This document shows, in pieces, positions 51,499 to 64,000 of a stretch of DNA of 64,000 nucleotides. Position numbers and translations under genes: made by a program. Source of the DNA: Phytophthora hibernalis (lineage: Eukaryota; Oomycota; Peronosporomycetes; Peronosporales; Peronosporaceae); contig JAAKBF010000208.1 in NCBI GenBank assembly GCA_012656075.1, positions 428,178 through 492,177 on the forward strand, given 5' to 3'. How positions within the stretch are numbered: the first letter of the stretch is position 1; every line of letters starts with the position of its first letter. The notes below the pieces were generated by a model. That model saw only the letters and a program-made list of their open reading frames with translations, was not told the origin of the DNA and made no database searches.

Positions 51499-53600
51499 AT
51501 GGCGAAAGGAGCGAAGTTAGCGGTACCAGCAACGCCCATGAAGTCGAGCGGAGGATGCACCGAGGCTTCTGTGCGATCCTGTCTAACGTCGACGACTCCT
51601 AGCACTTTGGAGCCGATCAACGAACGCTCGGACAGCTTTGACGAGCGGATGGACTACTCTGAAGCCAAAGACGATGATGAAGACAGCAATGTCCGAGGTT
51701 TCGGAAGCCGCTACTGGCTCGGCAGGACGTAGCGGAGGGGTGAGGTCGCTCGCGCGAAACCTCACCGAGGAGTTGGAAAGTGGCCGGTCCTGAATCAGCT
51801 CACGAGGACAACGAGGATAGACCCAGCGATCTCCGATCGCTGACGATATCCGAAGACGCGAGTCCTCGGTCAACCGGTTGTCAGCCTCCAGTTAATGGAG
51901 ACATTGCGACTGCCAACAAGGTTCCGGGTCGATGTATGGACGTGGTGATGTCTAATAGCAAGTGGATGCGGGCCCAGCTGAGTTCGCGAATCTGGCGCCT
52001 CCAATCTCCAGCCACATCGCCTCCTTGATCTTCTACATCGAACGAGTCATCGTCCGAGGAGTCGTCGTCGTAGATATCAAAACACCGGCTCACCGTCCGT
52101 CCCGTCGTTTGACCTGCAGTCGGTGCGGTCCGAGTACTCTCGGTCGTTTTTTCAGTCGCTCGGTACGGTCTGCCGGACGAGGCGTCACCATGTGCAAGTC
52201 TTGGTAGTATCCTGACGCGGTTATCTTCGCCGAGAATATTCCCCTGTCGCCCTACTTCTCGGGTTGTCTCCCCGGAGTTGTCTGTATTTGAATTCTTGAT
52301 GGGTCGGCCTCGGTGGGGAGCGCTTGCGGCTCACAACCCATAGCCCGGAACAATTGCACCGTGTCCTCGGCCAACTGCTGGACACTCCATGATTCCACCG
52401 GAACGACGAGTTCCGTCCCCAGCTCCATCCAGGCGGCCTGTTGGAGGGGACTTTCGCGCGAAAATCCCTATCTCGGCCTCCGAGACAAGAGCGAGAAGTC
52501 GATGCAGTGGCTCCGAGCCTTCATCTATGAGATGGAGGGAACACATACGCCACCGAATGAATGGTGTATGGCGTTCGAGCTGAGCCTCCAAGATGGCGCC
52601 CTGCATTGGTACCGACAACTCCCGCAGAAGAGACGAACATGGAAATTGTTGAGTGATGCGTTCATCAAGTACTACTGTTCCCGATTTAACGAATCGGCGA
52701 AAGAACGGTACTACTCGGCGAGGCGTGAAGAGAAGGAGCACGTTTGCGACTATCTGAACCGGCTGAATGACTATGCCAGGAACGCCGGGGTGCAATTTGA
52801 GCACGGCGGTCGTGAGGCCAAGGATCATGTTGAACACTTTCTCGATACGTGCAAAGACGGAGCTTTGGAAGAGCGTCTGTACCTCGTGCGGGTCAACAAT
52901 ATTCACGACCTGGAAGATATGATAAATGACATCCTCCGACGCCGTGAGCGGAAGAAAGGACGCGAGTCCTCGGTGCGACGCCCCAGGGCCAGGATGATAG
53001 TCGTCGCCGTGACGATGGACGTTCCGTGGATTCGCGGAACTCCTACCGGCGTGACCGAGATGATGGGCGTCGTCGAGATGACCGTTACCTAGATGACAAC
53101 CGACGTCGAGATGATCGTCCATACCGACCGAGGGTTACTCTAGCTGAAGTACTGACAGATATGGTCGCTGCGTTGAAGGTGGACGGCTCGGTCGACCCGC
53201 GAGGAGAACCTGCAGAGACGTCGAGTGGGGGTATGATGATACGGAGGGTTACGACCCGGAGTACTACCCTAGCAGGGGCGACCGAGTCTCGGACAGGAGC
53301 TTGGACGACGAATACGCGTCGGACGAACATCACGGTCATGTTGCCGCGAATGATTCGGAGCGTCGTCACGCCTCCGATGGAACGTTTGCTCGAGCTGATA
53401 ACTGCCAACCGAGGGTTGGGAATAACCAATACTCGCACGACCGAGACAACCGAGGCCTCGGCGGACGTGATGGTCACCGGCAATATGGCCCGTGTGCCGC
53501 CTGTGGTGGACTCACACACTCTGCACACTATTGTTACAAGAGGTGCAAGATGTGTAAGCAAGTCCACGATGCGGGAAATGCGAAGCATTCAACGATCTAG
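51499..53600 (+). pseudogene. Gypsy B2 gag
   Basis: MAKGAKLAVPATPMKSSGGC start; capsid block in 52313-53092 (MQWLRAFIYEMEGTHTPPNE, GALHWYRQLPQKRRTWKLL, one Lys codon fewer than B1), zinc knuckle CAACGGLTHSAHYC in 53301-53600. Frame breaks near 51730, 52030, 52980 and 53230. Confidence 0.7.
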
Positions 53601-53789
53601 CGTCTCTTCTGAAGGCGAAGGTGGAGAAGAAAGACCTCTCGCCAGAACTTTAAGAATTGGTCTACGGGAGTCATTTAAACTAGGCAGCCCTCCAACTGAA
53701 ACTGGGTTGGTCCCAATCGGGCTGCCACAGTTAGCCGAACCTGCGCTGGACGCAGACTATTTGTTTGCGTTCACGGACGGCCTGATGAC

Positions 53790-54952
53790 TTGAATATGGA
53801 TTATGTGAAATCGACGGAAAATGGAGAAGAGAGAGGCGCAAACCTCGGTGAGAGTAAAATGAATGAGGAATGTGCGAAGGAAGCTGCTGGTACGGTTACC
53901 GAGGCTTCAATCGCGAGTATGGCGGTGACCAAGCGTGAGCCCCGAAGCCTCGGCCAGGCAATCAAGTTGTTATCTGATGAGAGGATGGGGTGGTGGTCGT
54001 CCCAGCACTGCGATAAGAAGAAGCGATTGCGTGCCATGGTAAACGGGGCAGTGGATGACGCACGAACGAGGATTCTGCTCGACACTGGAGCGAATGTGAG
54101 CGTGACTTCGGCTGCCTATGCAAAGAAACTACGCGTGCGGGAAGTATCAGACCACGGGCGTAGTCTGGAAGTGAGAGGAATCAACCCAGGAGTGATGGAG
54201 ACACGTCGCCGAGCACTTGTTAAGATCACCCTCGGGTGGGAGCGAGTATATGAATTCGAGTTGTGGATTATGGATCATAGCGCAGGAGTCGATGTAGTCC
54301 TCGGCACGGACTTCATGATCCCAGCTGGAGTGCGGTTAGACCTGTTCCATGGTACGGCCCGGTTACCGGATGAAGTTATGGTCCCCCTGGTGAAATCCCA
54401 GAACGAGGATGACGCTCCGGTATACGGTCTACAAGTGGCCGGTGGCCCGACCGAGGATTCGTCAGTCGCCGGACGGGAGTGGCACGAGTTCAAACTACCT
54501 CGACGACGCCCCTCTGAACACCCACGAGGTGTGGATCGCCGGATTGGGAATCTCGTGCCGACAGTGACGAGGTTTCAGCGAGGACAACCAGCGATTATCC
54601 GGCTGACTAATGTGTCACCGAGAATTGCTCACTGTACAATCCACGAATCGGTGGTATTATGGGTACCGCGTGGCGATCTCCCGCAAGGGCGTGGCTACGA
54701 TCGGCGAAGTACGACGAATGGCAAGTGCTGGCGTACGCTGAGTGTCGGGATGACACATTGCTGAAGCGTGAAAGCAAACTGTACGAGCAGTGGTTAGCCA
54801 GTCAACCACCAGCAGTCGAGCGGCGGGAATATCCGACGCCTCGGAAGATTCTTTCCCGACCGAAAGCGCACCAAGATGGGCATCGGGTGGATCGTCTACA
54901 GAGCGGTGAAGCGTGCCACGCACAGCCGAGTGAGTGCGACCACCGACAGTAA
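53790..54952 (+). pseudogene. Gypsy B2 aspartic protease and linker
   Basis: A 324-codon frame (53790-54764) with ILLDTGANVSVTSAAY and VVLGTDFMIPAGVRL, active-site DTG intact, nearly identical to B1. The linker continues in 54659-54952. Confidence 0.75.
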
Positions 54953-55079
54953 CCGTTACTCTGGTAACCTCGGACATGATGGCTATGGACATTGAAGCCG
55001 AGGAATGTGAGGATTCAACCACGTCCGAATCCTCGGACAGGGGTGACGGCGAGTAATTACCGGTGGGGCACCGGAATAC

Positions 55080-57730
55080 GTGGTCACCGAAGATTCGGAG
55101 GCACGTCTGGAGTCGGTGTTTGTAGCGCTTACGACTGGCGTTTCCGCTGGCGTCGCTGTCGACATTGACGATGCTCTCGGTGGTGTGGCCGAGCATGTGG
55201 CAAACGAAATCGAGTTGACCGATTACGCACATGAGTTGGCATTCCTCCCTGACCTGACCGAAGCTTCGGAGACGGTTTTGGATTATACAGGACCCAACGT
55301 AGCGAACCCGAAGACCACGTCCGAGCAACAACGAGCATTGATCAGCGTGTTACAGAAGCATGAACGAATGATTCCGAGCAAGCTCTATGGCGTGGTATGC
55401 GATATCGATGTACAGGGCACCTCCGATCAAACAGAGGCTCGGCGTACACCGCTGAGCACCTGAAGAAGTTATACGAGTTACTGAGGCTTGTTGAAAGCTC
55501 GGTTGGTGGCGTTCTCGGACAGCCCATCCCGATCGTGCTGAAGAGAACGGCGTTGATATTCGCCTGTGCATTGATTACAAGATGGTGAATGCGATCACCG
55601 CGATCATGGGTTGTATGCCATGCCGCTGGTCGACGATTTGTTAGGACCTAGAAGACCTGTGGTTCTGCTCTAGATGCAGCTAGCGGATTGGCAATGATGA
55701 CGATGAGAGCTCGGAAAATCTCGGCCTTCGTGTGCACTCGGCCACTTTGAGTGGCTGCGTATGCCGTTTGGCCTGAAGAACGCACCGATGATACCAACGA
55801 ATGATTGACTGCTCTGGTTCGTTCAGCCCAAGGACCAGTTCTCTGAGTTGATGCGATCGGCTGAAACGGTCGCTGAGGCCGCTAGAACAGGAGTGACCGA
55901 CGGTTCTGCACGGCCGTCCGAGGTTTCGACAGCTTTTCCGACCAAGTTCGAAGCGACCGCGAGTCCTCGGTGACGCTCGACGCTGTGACCCAACTGGTGA
56001 ACAGCCCTGTAGCGGATATGTTCTCCACAGGAAGCAGATGAATCCTCGTTGGTGCCAGTGTTCGATCGGCGGTCGTTCGTGGACGATATTTGTTTCGGCT
56101 CCGAGACGTTTGACTCTTGTCTAGCCACCCTGACCGCCTGCAACGGTTTGGTGAGTGTCGAATAAGTGTGAGTTTCACGAAGAGCATTTTGTACAAGGTC
56201 GAGTGGATTTCCTGTCGCATGAAGTGTCGGCCGACGGCATTCAGGCCGATAAAAGAAGTTGAAGATAGTGACGGAGCTGCCGTTCCCGTCATCGAAGAAA
56301 GGAATGCAGTCATTCCTCGGTGCGTTGAATTACAGCAGATTCATCAAGACTTTGCAGTCTACGTGGCCGCCCTGTATCAACTCAAGGATGAGGTTTTACA
56401 CCGGCAGGGAACTCATCCGCGATGCTGCAACAGAAGGTTGCCGATGCACCAATGCTACGCCACTTCGACCGAGCAAAAGAGGTGCATGTGACGCTTATTT
56501 GCTACGAGTGGGCTCTGAGCGCTACTCTGATGCAGTACCATGATGACAAGTTGCACCCCGTGCGGTTCTGCGGCCGCGTACTGAAAGACGCCGAGATGAA
56601 TTACCACCCGGCCGAGAAGGATGTTGCTGCCTGTTGAAAGTGTGCTACATTCAGCTGGTCGGACGAACCTCCGTCTACACTCGGTTCTCGACACTGGAGT
56701 GGGCATAAGTCGAAGACAGTGTTTCGGTCGTACGACCCACTTCGCAGTGATGTTGTCCCCGTGGCACCTGAAGGTCTACCGAGTCAAGGAGCGATTGTGC
56801 GTTTGCTCAGCTACTACAAGCTGGGCTTACAGCTTTGTTGACCTCAAGACTCGTTAGCCCTGGTGACACCACCCGTCACGAGGATCGCCGATTGCCCAAA
56901 TGGATCCACACTTTCTGCATGCCTACCAAGGAATTACAATGGCGTGGTGATGTCTTTTGACGGCGCCAAGACGGAGAAGAATGGGCGGGTATGGTAGTTG
57001 CTCCTCGATATTATGGAGCCAGAATGGACGGTAGTGACGGCTGCGAGTGCCTCGAGACCACCACAGTAAACCTCGCTGAGTACGCAGGTATGAACAATGG
57101 TGTCTTGACCGCGCTGGAGCACGGCACCGAGGATTTGGTGTGAAGTCGAGACTCGCAATCTCAGCAGGGGTGATGGCCTGCGGAAGGAAACTCTGATGGC
57201 CCAACTCAACCACCACCGAGAACTCACAGCCAAGCTTCGGTCGGTGAAATATCTCCACGTGATCCGAGAGTTCAATGCGGCTGCAGACTCGTTAGCTACA
57301 GAGGTCTCAACAGCAAACAGTCAGCGTGGTTTCAACCGAAACCAGGAAAACGGAGTTAATCGAGCTCAACCGAATCGACGAAGTCATCTACGTCCTTCGC
57401 CGGAGGTCGCCACGCCAACACTCGGCGAATCGGCCACCGACAACGAGAGCGTCGATCAACTACCCGGACTCGTGTCCCGCCAAGCACCCTGTAACAAATC
57501 GTTTTCGATTTTGTGAGGGATGTGCTTACATAACCGTCACGACCGCCGACAAAAGCGAGCACAGAGCGTGTCCGGTTTGCGGCGAGCCCTCGGTGATGGG
57601 CCAGGATGACGCAACACGACGAGACGAAGCAGATGAGGTAGCCTCAGAGACTCAGAACGAAGCGGAAACCGAGCTACCAATGACCGAGGCAAGCGTCAGA
57701 GCACCAAATGCAAACGTGTCGACCGTGTAA
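55080..57730 (+). pseudogene. Gypsy B2 reverse transcriptase and RNase H, heavily micro-deleted
   Basis: Co-linear with B1 (46474-43690 inverted) but scattered with 1-4 bp deletions at short repeats, so no RT frame exceeds about 130 codons. Fragments such as WLRMPFG-like and LHPVRFCGRVLKDAEMNYHP are recognisable. RNase H ends near 57500. Confidence 0.65.
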
Positions 57731-57739
57731 CCATTCAAG

Positions 57740-58887
57740 AAGAGCGAAGACGAAGGATCTCCGCTGCCCACGACGAGGAGCTGAAACCTCAAAGCCGTTC
57801 TCCGAGGTGAGGAAGCTAGCCTGAGTTACAGTGCGGCGAGAGATGCATGGAAAATGGCCGACAAGTTTGCGCTAAGCGAGGACGGTGTGCTGTATATTAT
57901 CGAGCGAACCGTCGGTGGAGTAATGAAAACCAAACGGAAACCAAGAGCGACCAAGATGCCCCACAACGATGATTCAGGAAGTATTACAGAGCTGCCACGA
58001 CTCGTTAGAAGGTGGCCACCAGTGTATCGGTCGAACATACCACCGAGCGAAAATGGATTATTATTGGATCGGACTGTACGCAGACGTTGAGCGGCATGTG
58101 CAGTCTTGCCCAGACTGCAGCTCGAGCAAAAGTCGACCGCAGCTCAGAGGGTACTCTCCTGGGAATGTGCTAGTCGAGAGACCATTCCAGCTGGTGTCGA
58201 TGGATTTCGTCATACCATTGCCGAAATCTCGGCGAGGGAATACCGCGCTGTTACTGTTTCAATGCTCGTTCACAGGATTCGTTATGGGGAAAGCCATGTC
58301 AGATACTACCGCATTAAAAGTCGCACAAGCGTTCGAAGAGTGTGTACCGAAGGTTCGGTGCGCCAACGATGATTCGCCATGACCGAGACCCTCGGTTCAT
58401 GAGTGAGGTTTTTCAAGCATTTGCTGAGATGATGCAATCTGGGTCGAGGACCACGTTAAGTTATCGTCCGCAAGCAAACGGGCAGCAAGAACGATCAGTC
58501 AATACCGTGCTGCAGTCAGTGCGCGTGTATGCGGAAGACCTGCTGCAACAAGACTGGGACGAGATCGCCGAACGACTTGTCTTCGCTATCAACAACTCTC
58601 AGGACGGCACTCGGAAGGATACTCCGTTCTACCTCGTTCATGGGTGGGATGCTCGGTCTAGGCTGCGAGCAATGTCGTCGTCGCTAAAACGAGGATCCCG
58701 AGGGCAAACCGATGCGCTAGCATGGCGCCGAGAAGTGAATCGACAACAAGAAATCGCATGGAAAATGGTGATGGAGTATCAGAAGGTCGAGAAGGCTCGG
58801 AGAGCCACGAACACAACGAGTCGCTTAACAGACGTGAAGCAGCAGCAGTACCGAGGATTCCAGCGAATGACAGCGAGAACAAAGTAG
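57740..58887 (+). pseudogene. Gypsy B2 integrase
   Basis: Zinc end (H...H; CPDCSSSKSRPQLRGY, about 58106-58145), core D (LVSMDFVIPLPKS), D (MIRHDRDPRFMSEVF) and E (RPQANGQQERSVNTVLQS), spread over frames 57854-58090, 57969-58382 and 58342-58887. Function: insertion of the retroelement cDNA. Confidence 0.75.
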
Positions 58888-58921
58888 CACCGAATCGGAA
58901 GATAGCTGGGAGCCTGATAGA

Positions 58922-59197
58922 GTGGCAGGCGAATATGAAGTAGAGGCTATTCTGGACGACCAATCACCGCTAACAACGAGCACCCATCGCGCGGTCAGAG
59001 AGTTCAAGGTGAAGTGGGTCGGCCACGACGAGCCTACCTGGGAACCATCATCGAGCTTGTCATGCGGCGGGTTGTTCTACGACTATTTGCGAACTGACGC
59101 AGCGAACGACGACTCCAAATGGTTCAGGTGGCCGACAAGGACTAGCTCGAACCGCTACCGAGGATTGAACTGCCTACGGGGTTGGTACAGCCCGTAG
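58922..59197 (+). CDS. Gypsy B2 chromodomain
   Basis: AGEYEVEAILDDQ ... REFKVKWVGHDEPTWEPSSS with the aromatic cage Tyr/Trp residues and LFYDYLR helix. C-terminal module of the integrase polyprotein. Confidence 0.75.
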   Translation: MAGEYEVEAILDDQSPLTTSTHRAVREFKVKWVGHDEPTWEPSSSLSCGGLFYDYLRTDAANDDSKWFRWPTRTSSNRYRGLNCLRGWYSP

Positions 59198-59343
59198 AAG
59201 CAGACGAAAATGATACTGTACCAAAATGGAAGTCACCGATTACTGAACAACCAAGTCTCCTGGGAGGCTCGGTTTGTGACAGTGACGTGACGAGATGAAC
59301 TGCCTACGGGGATTATGCAGCCCGTAGCGTCAGACGAAGATGA
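59165..59343 (+). repeat. Pair of ~49-bp direct repeats with hairpins
   Basis: 59165-59213 and 59295-59343 share GAACTGCCTACGGGG ... CAGCCCGTAG ... CAGACGAA; CTACGGG and CCCGTAG pair in each copy. Lies at the end of and just beyond the chromodomain. 59344-59640 has no gene I can support. Confidence 0.6.
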
Positions 59344-59639
59344 CTACTGCCATTTAGTTTGTATATGATGTGAACGAACTCGATGTGGATTTGGATTAAG
59401 TGCAATTACTGGAGCCTGAACTACACCCGTAATGAGCTACGGAGCTCGGACCGAACGAGATAAGCAAGAGGAATGAATGACGAAGCACGGAAGCACACGA
59501 CGGAGGCCTAGATGTCAACAGAGGAAGCAAGGTCAGCCAACACATCCAAATTCGAGGTCTGGCCAGACGTGGAACTGTCGATTGGCGTTGGAGTAGCAGC
59601 GGGAGCAGCCGAGTCCTCGGCTTGACTTTCACCCTTTTC

Positions 59640-62600
59640 TTAATCGTCAGTAGGTCCTGAAGGAGCAGTCACCGAAGCTTGAGCTACCCAGGGGGGACAC
59701 GACCGAGGCTTGTGGTAACGACGGATCCACCATGATTCCGGAAATTACCTCCACATCGGTCATACCACGGGATACGAACAAAGGTACCGGAGGATTGCAC
59801 GGCGCGAACGTCGTGCTGAACGGATGGCTGGAAGGTGCGTCCACCCAACAAGTTCCACCAGAGCTGGTCCGAGACCAGGGTGGCGCTCACCAACCCAGTC
59901 CTCGGACGTCGGAGCCCACTCGATCATCTCGAACGAGTATTGAAGGTAGCTGGGCTCCAACAAAAGTTCGTTCTGTGCTTCGCGAGGCTTGCCGGGGCGT
60001 TCGACACACCGTTACCAACACCGATACACCATTTGCTGGCGTAGCCGGTCTGTCCGGAGATTCCGATCTTTGTTGTACTCAGTCCAGGCGGCACGAAGCA
60101 CGCCGACCGAGGGATCACCAGCACCAAGTCTCTGAGCCATACTCTGAAGGTACTCTTCAACCGCAGCAACCTGAACCCAGTGGCGGCGCTCCCACAGTGC
60201 TAGGCCCAGGTCCGCCTTCTCGGTCCGGTCCGTGGAGATACCCTGAAATTGGCGCCACATCTTGATGGACCGAGCCAGGCCGGTGGCGTGAGTTGAAATC
60301 TTGGTGCCAAGCGGGTGTTGGTCAATAACAACAGGGTCGCTCCGGCATCTTCAACCGCATTTGCTGCCAGGGATGGGCTGGATTGGTCCAATCCGCAATA
60401 GCGTGGATGCCGGCTACCGAGCACGGGGACTCGACACCCTTGGCAATAGGTGGAGTCAGGCTACTATCGTGAATTTGGCACCAGGCCACCTGGGCGCCCG
60501 GAGCAACGAACCCATGCGTCAGATACGGCTCGGCCATCAAAGCAAGGCGATGTGACGGTGTCCCTGGCGCAGTAGGCACAGCCGGCACGAAAGTACTTGG
60601 GTCGGTGCCAGGAACCGTGGAAAGCGTAGCCGTCACTTGGGTGTGTGACCGCCGGAGACCCGACTGAGACATCGGTGTATGCCCTTTAGCGGCGGCAGCA
60701 GGAGGTGTCGAACCATCGGTGGGTCCGACGGTACCACAATCGCAGGAACCGGAGTAGAGACCACCACCGAGGTCACAGGCGTCGTGATCGAGGAGGTGAT
60801 CGGTACTCCACCCGACGACGGCAAAGATGCGGAGACCGGTTTCGATACAGGAACAGCCTGCACGCTCGGTGGAGTCGGAGCAGGCGGTCGGACCGTCGGA
60901 GTCGGTGGAGTCACGACCGAGGCCGTCTGCGACGACACTGGCGGCGTCGGGGTCACCGAGCTTTTGGGAGAAGCCGGAACAATTGGTGACCCTGAAGTCT
61001 GAGAAGACTCGGACGATGACGGGGGCCGATGATGAAGTCATCGGACGCCTCCAGAGTCTCCAGTTCCCTCTGGGACCGCAAAGTGGCCAACACCGACGCA
61101 CTGCGGGTGGGCCGACCATCACGACGAGCCGGCGAAGTCACGGCTGAGAAAACGATCCATAAGCGAGGATCGCGGCCGTCCGAAGAACGGTATCGACCTC
61201 ATCGCCCGACAAGTCAATGACTTCGGCCGGGTTCGGAGGCACCGAGTGTCCGGAGGCCGGTGGAGATCAGGCGGAGGGCTCGGTGGAGGACTTGGCAGGC
61301 CACTCGGCGGGGACACAGGCGGCGACGCAGGTGGAATCCAGGCGGAGGACTCGGTGGTGACCCTGCAGAAGGCGATGGCTTCGGTGACCCCGGCGACGAA
61401 CTGACCGACGGGCTCGGTGGCGATCCACAGGAAGCGGACGCCTGGAGAGGTGATGGCGTACTGACCGAAGGTTTGGGCGCGTGTCCGCGAGCTGGGGCAC
61501 CCAAACTCTTAGAGGGACGACCCAACCGCTTGCTAGCAGGAAGGGTCGACTTCGGCGGTCCCGACGGAACATGTGGAGAATATGCCGGCGTCGCCTGCGG
61601 TGGCGGAGCTTGAGATGCTTGCTGCCGGAGACGCTTGCGCCGATTCCCTCGACTCTAGAATACCGACGGAATGAGCGGCAGGTCGTCCGAATCCTTGGAG
61701 GCACCACCGCAGCTGACGCTGCCTGCGCTGGAGGCTTGGGCCCCGGCTCCGAGGCCTTGGGCTCTTGATCGTCGTCCTCCGATCTCCCCGAAGACACACT
61801 TCGACTACGCTTCGATGTGATGCTCGGAGAAGAGATCCCGAGCAACTCACAGTCGATGTTGTCCGCAGTAATACTTGAACGAGGGAAAGAAGAGCTTAAA
61901 GACCGCTAGAGCAAGAGGAGAAGAGCAGAACGTACCAGCAGAAGCAAGCACCAATGTGTCGACATCAATCTCGTGGAGAGTAGCGCGGCGACGCAGAATA
62001 GAGTTCACCCCCTTCAAGCTCGCAACCTGAGCTTCGAGAGCTTGGACCTGTGGAGAAACGACACCGACCGAGGCTTGGTCGGAAGCCTCGAGAGCAGCCC
62101 GATGTTTGGCCACTTGCTCGGTATATGCCACCATGTCTGCCTTGAAACGCTCACGATCCTGGCGGAGGAGTCGCTGTGTCGATGTCGCCGAAGACTCGGA
62201 CGTGGTCGCGCGAGCACAATGCGGTCATGGTCGGCGATGGCAGTGTTGGCTTGGCGCAGGTGCGCTGCCGCCTGTTTATGCTCGTCCTTGAGAGCGATGT
62301 ACGACTGACGGAGGCTGTCCAGAGTCACGAGTACGACTCTCGTCGCTGGTAGCTTTTGTGCTGAAACGATCGAACTGCTCGCGTTCTCGCGTCTCTGCCT
62401 GGAGACGGTCCTCGGTGTCGGCAAGTCGAGCCTTGAGCTCTGCCACCTCGTTACGCAGGTCGACGATGAGCTCTGCCTCACCCTGTGGATGTTGAACGGG
62501 AGCCACAGCGGCATCGAGAACCTCACCAAGGTCGGTGGCATGCTCCATCCGGCTGTCGAGTGATGAATCGACCCGCCGAGGACGCTGACGGGCCACCCCA

Positions 62601-62950
62601 ATTACGAGCTGACCCAATTGGAAGAGACGCTGCCCGACCAGAGCAGAGACCGAAGGCTCGGTCGAGGCAACGGGAGGGAGCGACACGGGAATGTCGGTCT
62701 GGCACCCTACCGAGACAAGACGAGTGTCCCGGGAGCCCGAGGGTCCGGAGACCGCCGCGGAGTACCGCGGAGCAGGTATGCCAGGACGGGCGAAGCCTCT
62801 GGTGATGACGGAGCCGGGGGGAGCGGCGAACCTTCTGCCGCACCACCATCATCCGGCGGAGGATCACCGGGACGTTGTGGAGGTGGTACCGAAAACTCGG
62901 CGGGGCGGCTGCCAGGATGCCTGTCAGCGAACTCAAGGTACATTGAACCG
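59640..62950 (-). pseudogene. Degraded gag-like region of another retroelement (C)
   Basis: Overlapping minus frames give a protein starting MYLEFADRHPGSRPAEF, a coiled coil (LRNEVAELKARLADTEDRLQ; QVQALEAQVASLKGVNSILR), Pro/Ser/Thr-rich linkers (TPPVSSQTASVVTPPTPTVR), then a helical capsid-like stretch (LALWERRHWVQVAAVEEYLQ; MLEPSYLQYSFEMIEWAPTS). No protease or RT follows before B2. Many frame changes. Gag assignment rests on layout and composition only. Confidence 0.45.
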
Positions 62951-62998
62951 AGGATTGTTGTTGGTTAGTCGAAGCAATTAGGGTGGCCGAGTGTTGGG

Positions 62999-63873
62999 TG
63001 TCGTGTAGGATCACGCAGAAATTCTCACTACCAAACGGTATGAGTCCCACCAACAACACTCGCTTCCCCTTGTCAGGTCAACGAGCGTTGGATCAGACCT
63101 CAAGACCAGGAACGATCCCTTACGCCGGGTTGGATGTAAACCCTCTGTACACCTAGGTTGTATTAGGCCAACCCAATAACCTGCACCACTAGCCACGAGC
63201 GAGGGCTAGGATGCAATATTGCGCTTTCGCGCGAACGCAGTTCCTCACAAGGAAGGGTACTAGCTGTCAAGCCTGATACGGGTTTGCCAAGGTAAAACCT
63301 AGGTGGGTAGTAAATGTATGGAACACTCGGTTCCATTATAATATATGGTGAACGACTCTCTCGTCGCTCCCAACACTCGGCCACTCTAATCTCTTGGACT
63401 GACCAGCAACAAACCCTCGGTTCAATGTACCTTAGGCTCGCTGATCAGCATCCACAAGCCGAGCGTATCCAGACCCTAAGACAAGCTAGCTAGACTTACC
63501 GAGGACGGACTTGACCCTTGGTGACTTGGGGGAAGGCTGCTGATTTATTTCTGTTGATATATGGCTCTGAGAACTCTGTAGTCAATCATATAGCTAGACA
63601 TATACGTAAATACAAATATCGAATGTGAACAGATCCCAGTATGCGATCCTGTACCCGGCTCTATAATACCGAGTACGAAACTGAAATGGGTACAAACGAG
63701 GGTTCGTACCCTCGGCGAAAGTATGTTGCCCGACCGAGGCCTCGGCCACTAAACTATCGTGGTCACTGTGGCGCGGGGATGTACCCCGTCCCCAATCAGA
63801 GCACGCTGGTCACCTTTCTTCAGCAAGGGCAACCTTGCCGACTGGTGACCGAGGCTTAAAACCCAACGCCACA
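62999..63873 (-). repeat. B-family LTR, complete copy
   Basis: 875 bp, TGTCGTGTAGGATC ... CCAACGCCACA, full-length match with 50139-51014 in the same orientation. No primer-binding site is seen at either edge and the flanks (TTGGG / ATAAC) do not match. 62936-62998 next to it is an inverted copy of its own interior (63371-63433). 63874-64000 is unassigned, with tandem AACAA near 63940. Confidence 0.75.
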
Positions 63874-64000
63874 ATAACGTGTTTTTATTGCGTTCTCATC
63901 GGGTGGGAGGCCGTGTTCGCTGGGCCGACACGGTAGACCAACAAAACAAAACAAAGCCGTGCGGCACGGAACAGCTCTGGATGTTTAATCCATGTACCGG

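Larger units (their letters stand above)
51015..59640 (+). mobile_element. Gypsy B2, head-to-head with B1, with integrase and chromodomain
   Basis: Plus-strand copy of the B family. Truncated 5' LTR 51015-51392 (378 of ~876 bp), primer-binding site 51395-51411, gag, protease, RT, RNase H, integrase and chromodomain. No 3' LTR in its own orientation is visible downstream. Right limit approximate. Confidence 0.8.

Noticed and set aside
60301..62981. Many plus-strand Arg/Gly-rich ORFs between 60 and 63 kb
   Set aside because: They are antisense shadows of the Pro/Ser-rich minus-strand gag-like region.

Overview
The window looks like nuclear DNA of an oomycete, most likely a Phytophthora-type species. 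Two host gene starts carry matches to the oomycete initiator/flanking core promoter, and most of the window is nested chromodomain Ty3/gypsy retrotransposons. The organism call is an inference; no marker gene fixes the species.

Layout. 1-5.1 kb is host sequence: the 5' part of an unknown minus-strand gene, a secreted S33 peptidase and a glycoside hydrolase family 1 (GH1) gene. A second, paralogous GH1 gene lies at 37.4-39.1 kb. Between the paralogs sits a 30.9 kb nested insertion. A minus-strand gypsy element (gypsy A, 6303-37193; 564-bp LTRs, 4-bp target duplication CGTA, primer-binding site) was split by a solo LTR (30527-31511) and by a 17.3 kb Maverick/Polinton-type virus-like element (9906-27185; 185-187 bp terminal inverted repeats starting AG, near-perfect 6-bp target duplication).

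The Maverick has a full set of small-DNA-virus genes: protein-primed DNA polymerase B with an embedded HNH-like zinc domain, DDE integrase with chromodomain, packaging ATPase, adenain-like cysteine protease, double-jelly-roll-type major capsid protein, a pVI-like basic protein, a penton-like fragment, and a fibre protein ending in an S74 self-cleaving chaperone domain. Around ten small ORFs are unrecognised. The capsid genes, protease and ATPase would build the particle; polymerase and integrase would copy and insert the genome.

39.2-43.6 kb holds two abutting fold-back elements, a MITE-like element, a broken SET-domain gene, a SANT-like fragment and a foreign LTR. 43.6-59.6 kb is a head-to-head pair of one gypsy family (B1 minus, B2 plus) forming a 6.4 kb inverted repeat. 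59.6-64 kb holds a degraded gag-like region and another full B-family LTR.

Caveat: nearly every long reading frame, host genes included, is broken by small indels. Most breaks I examined fit a homopolymer one or two bases too short, so many apparent pseudogenes may be consensus errors and the genes may be intact in the organism.
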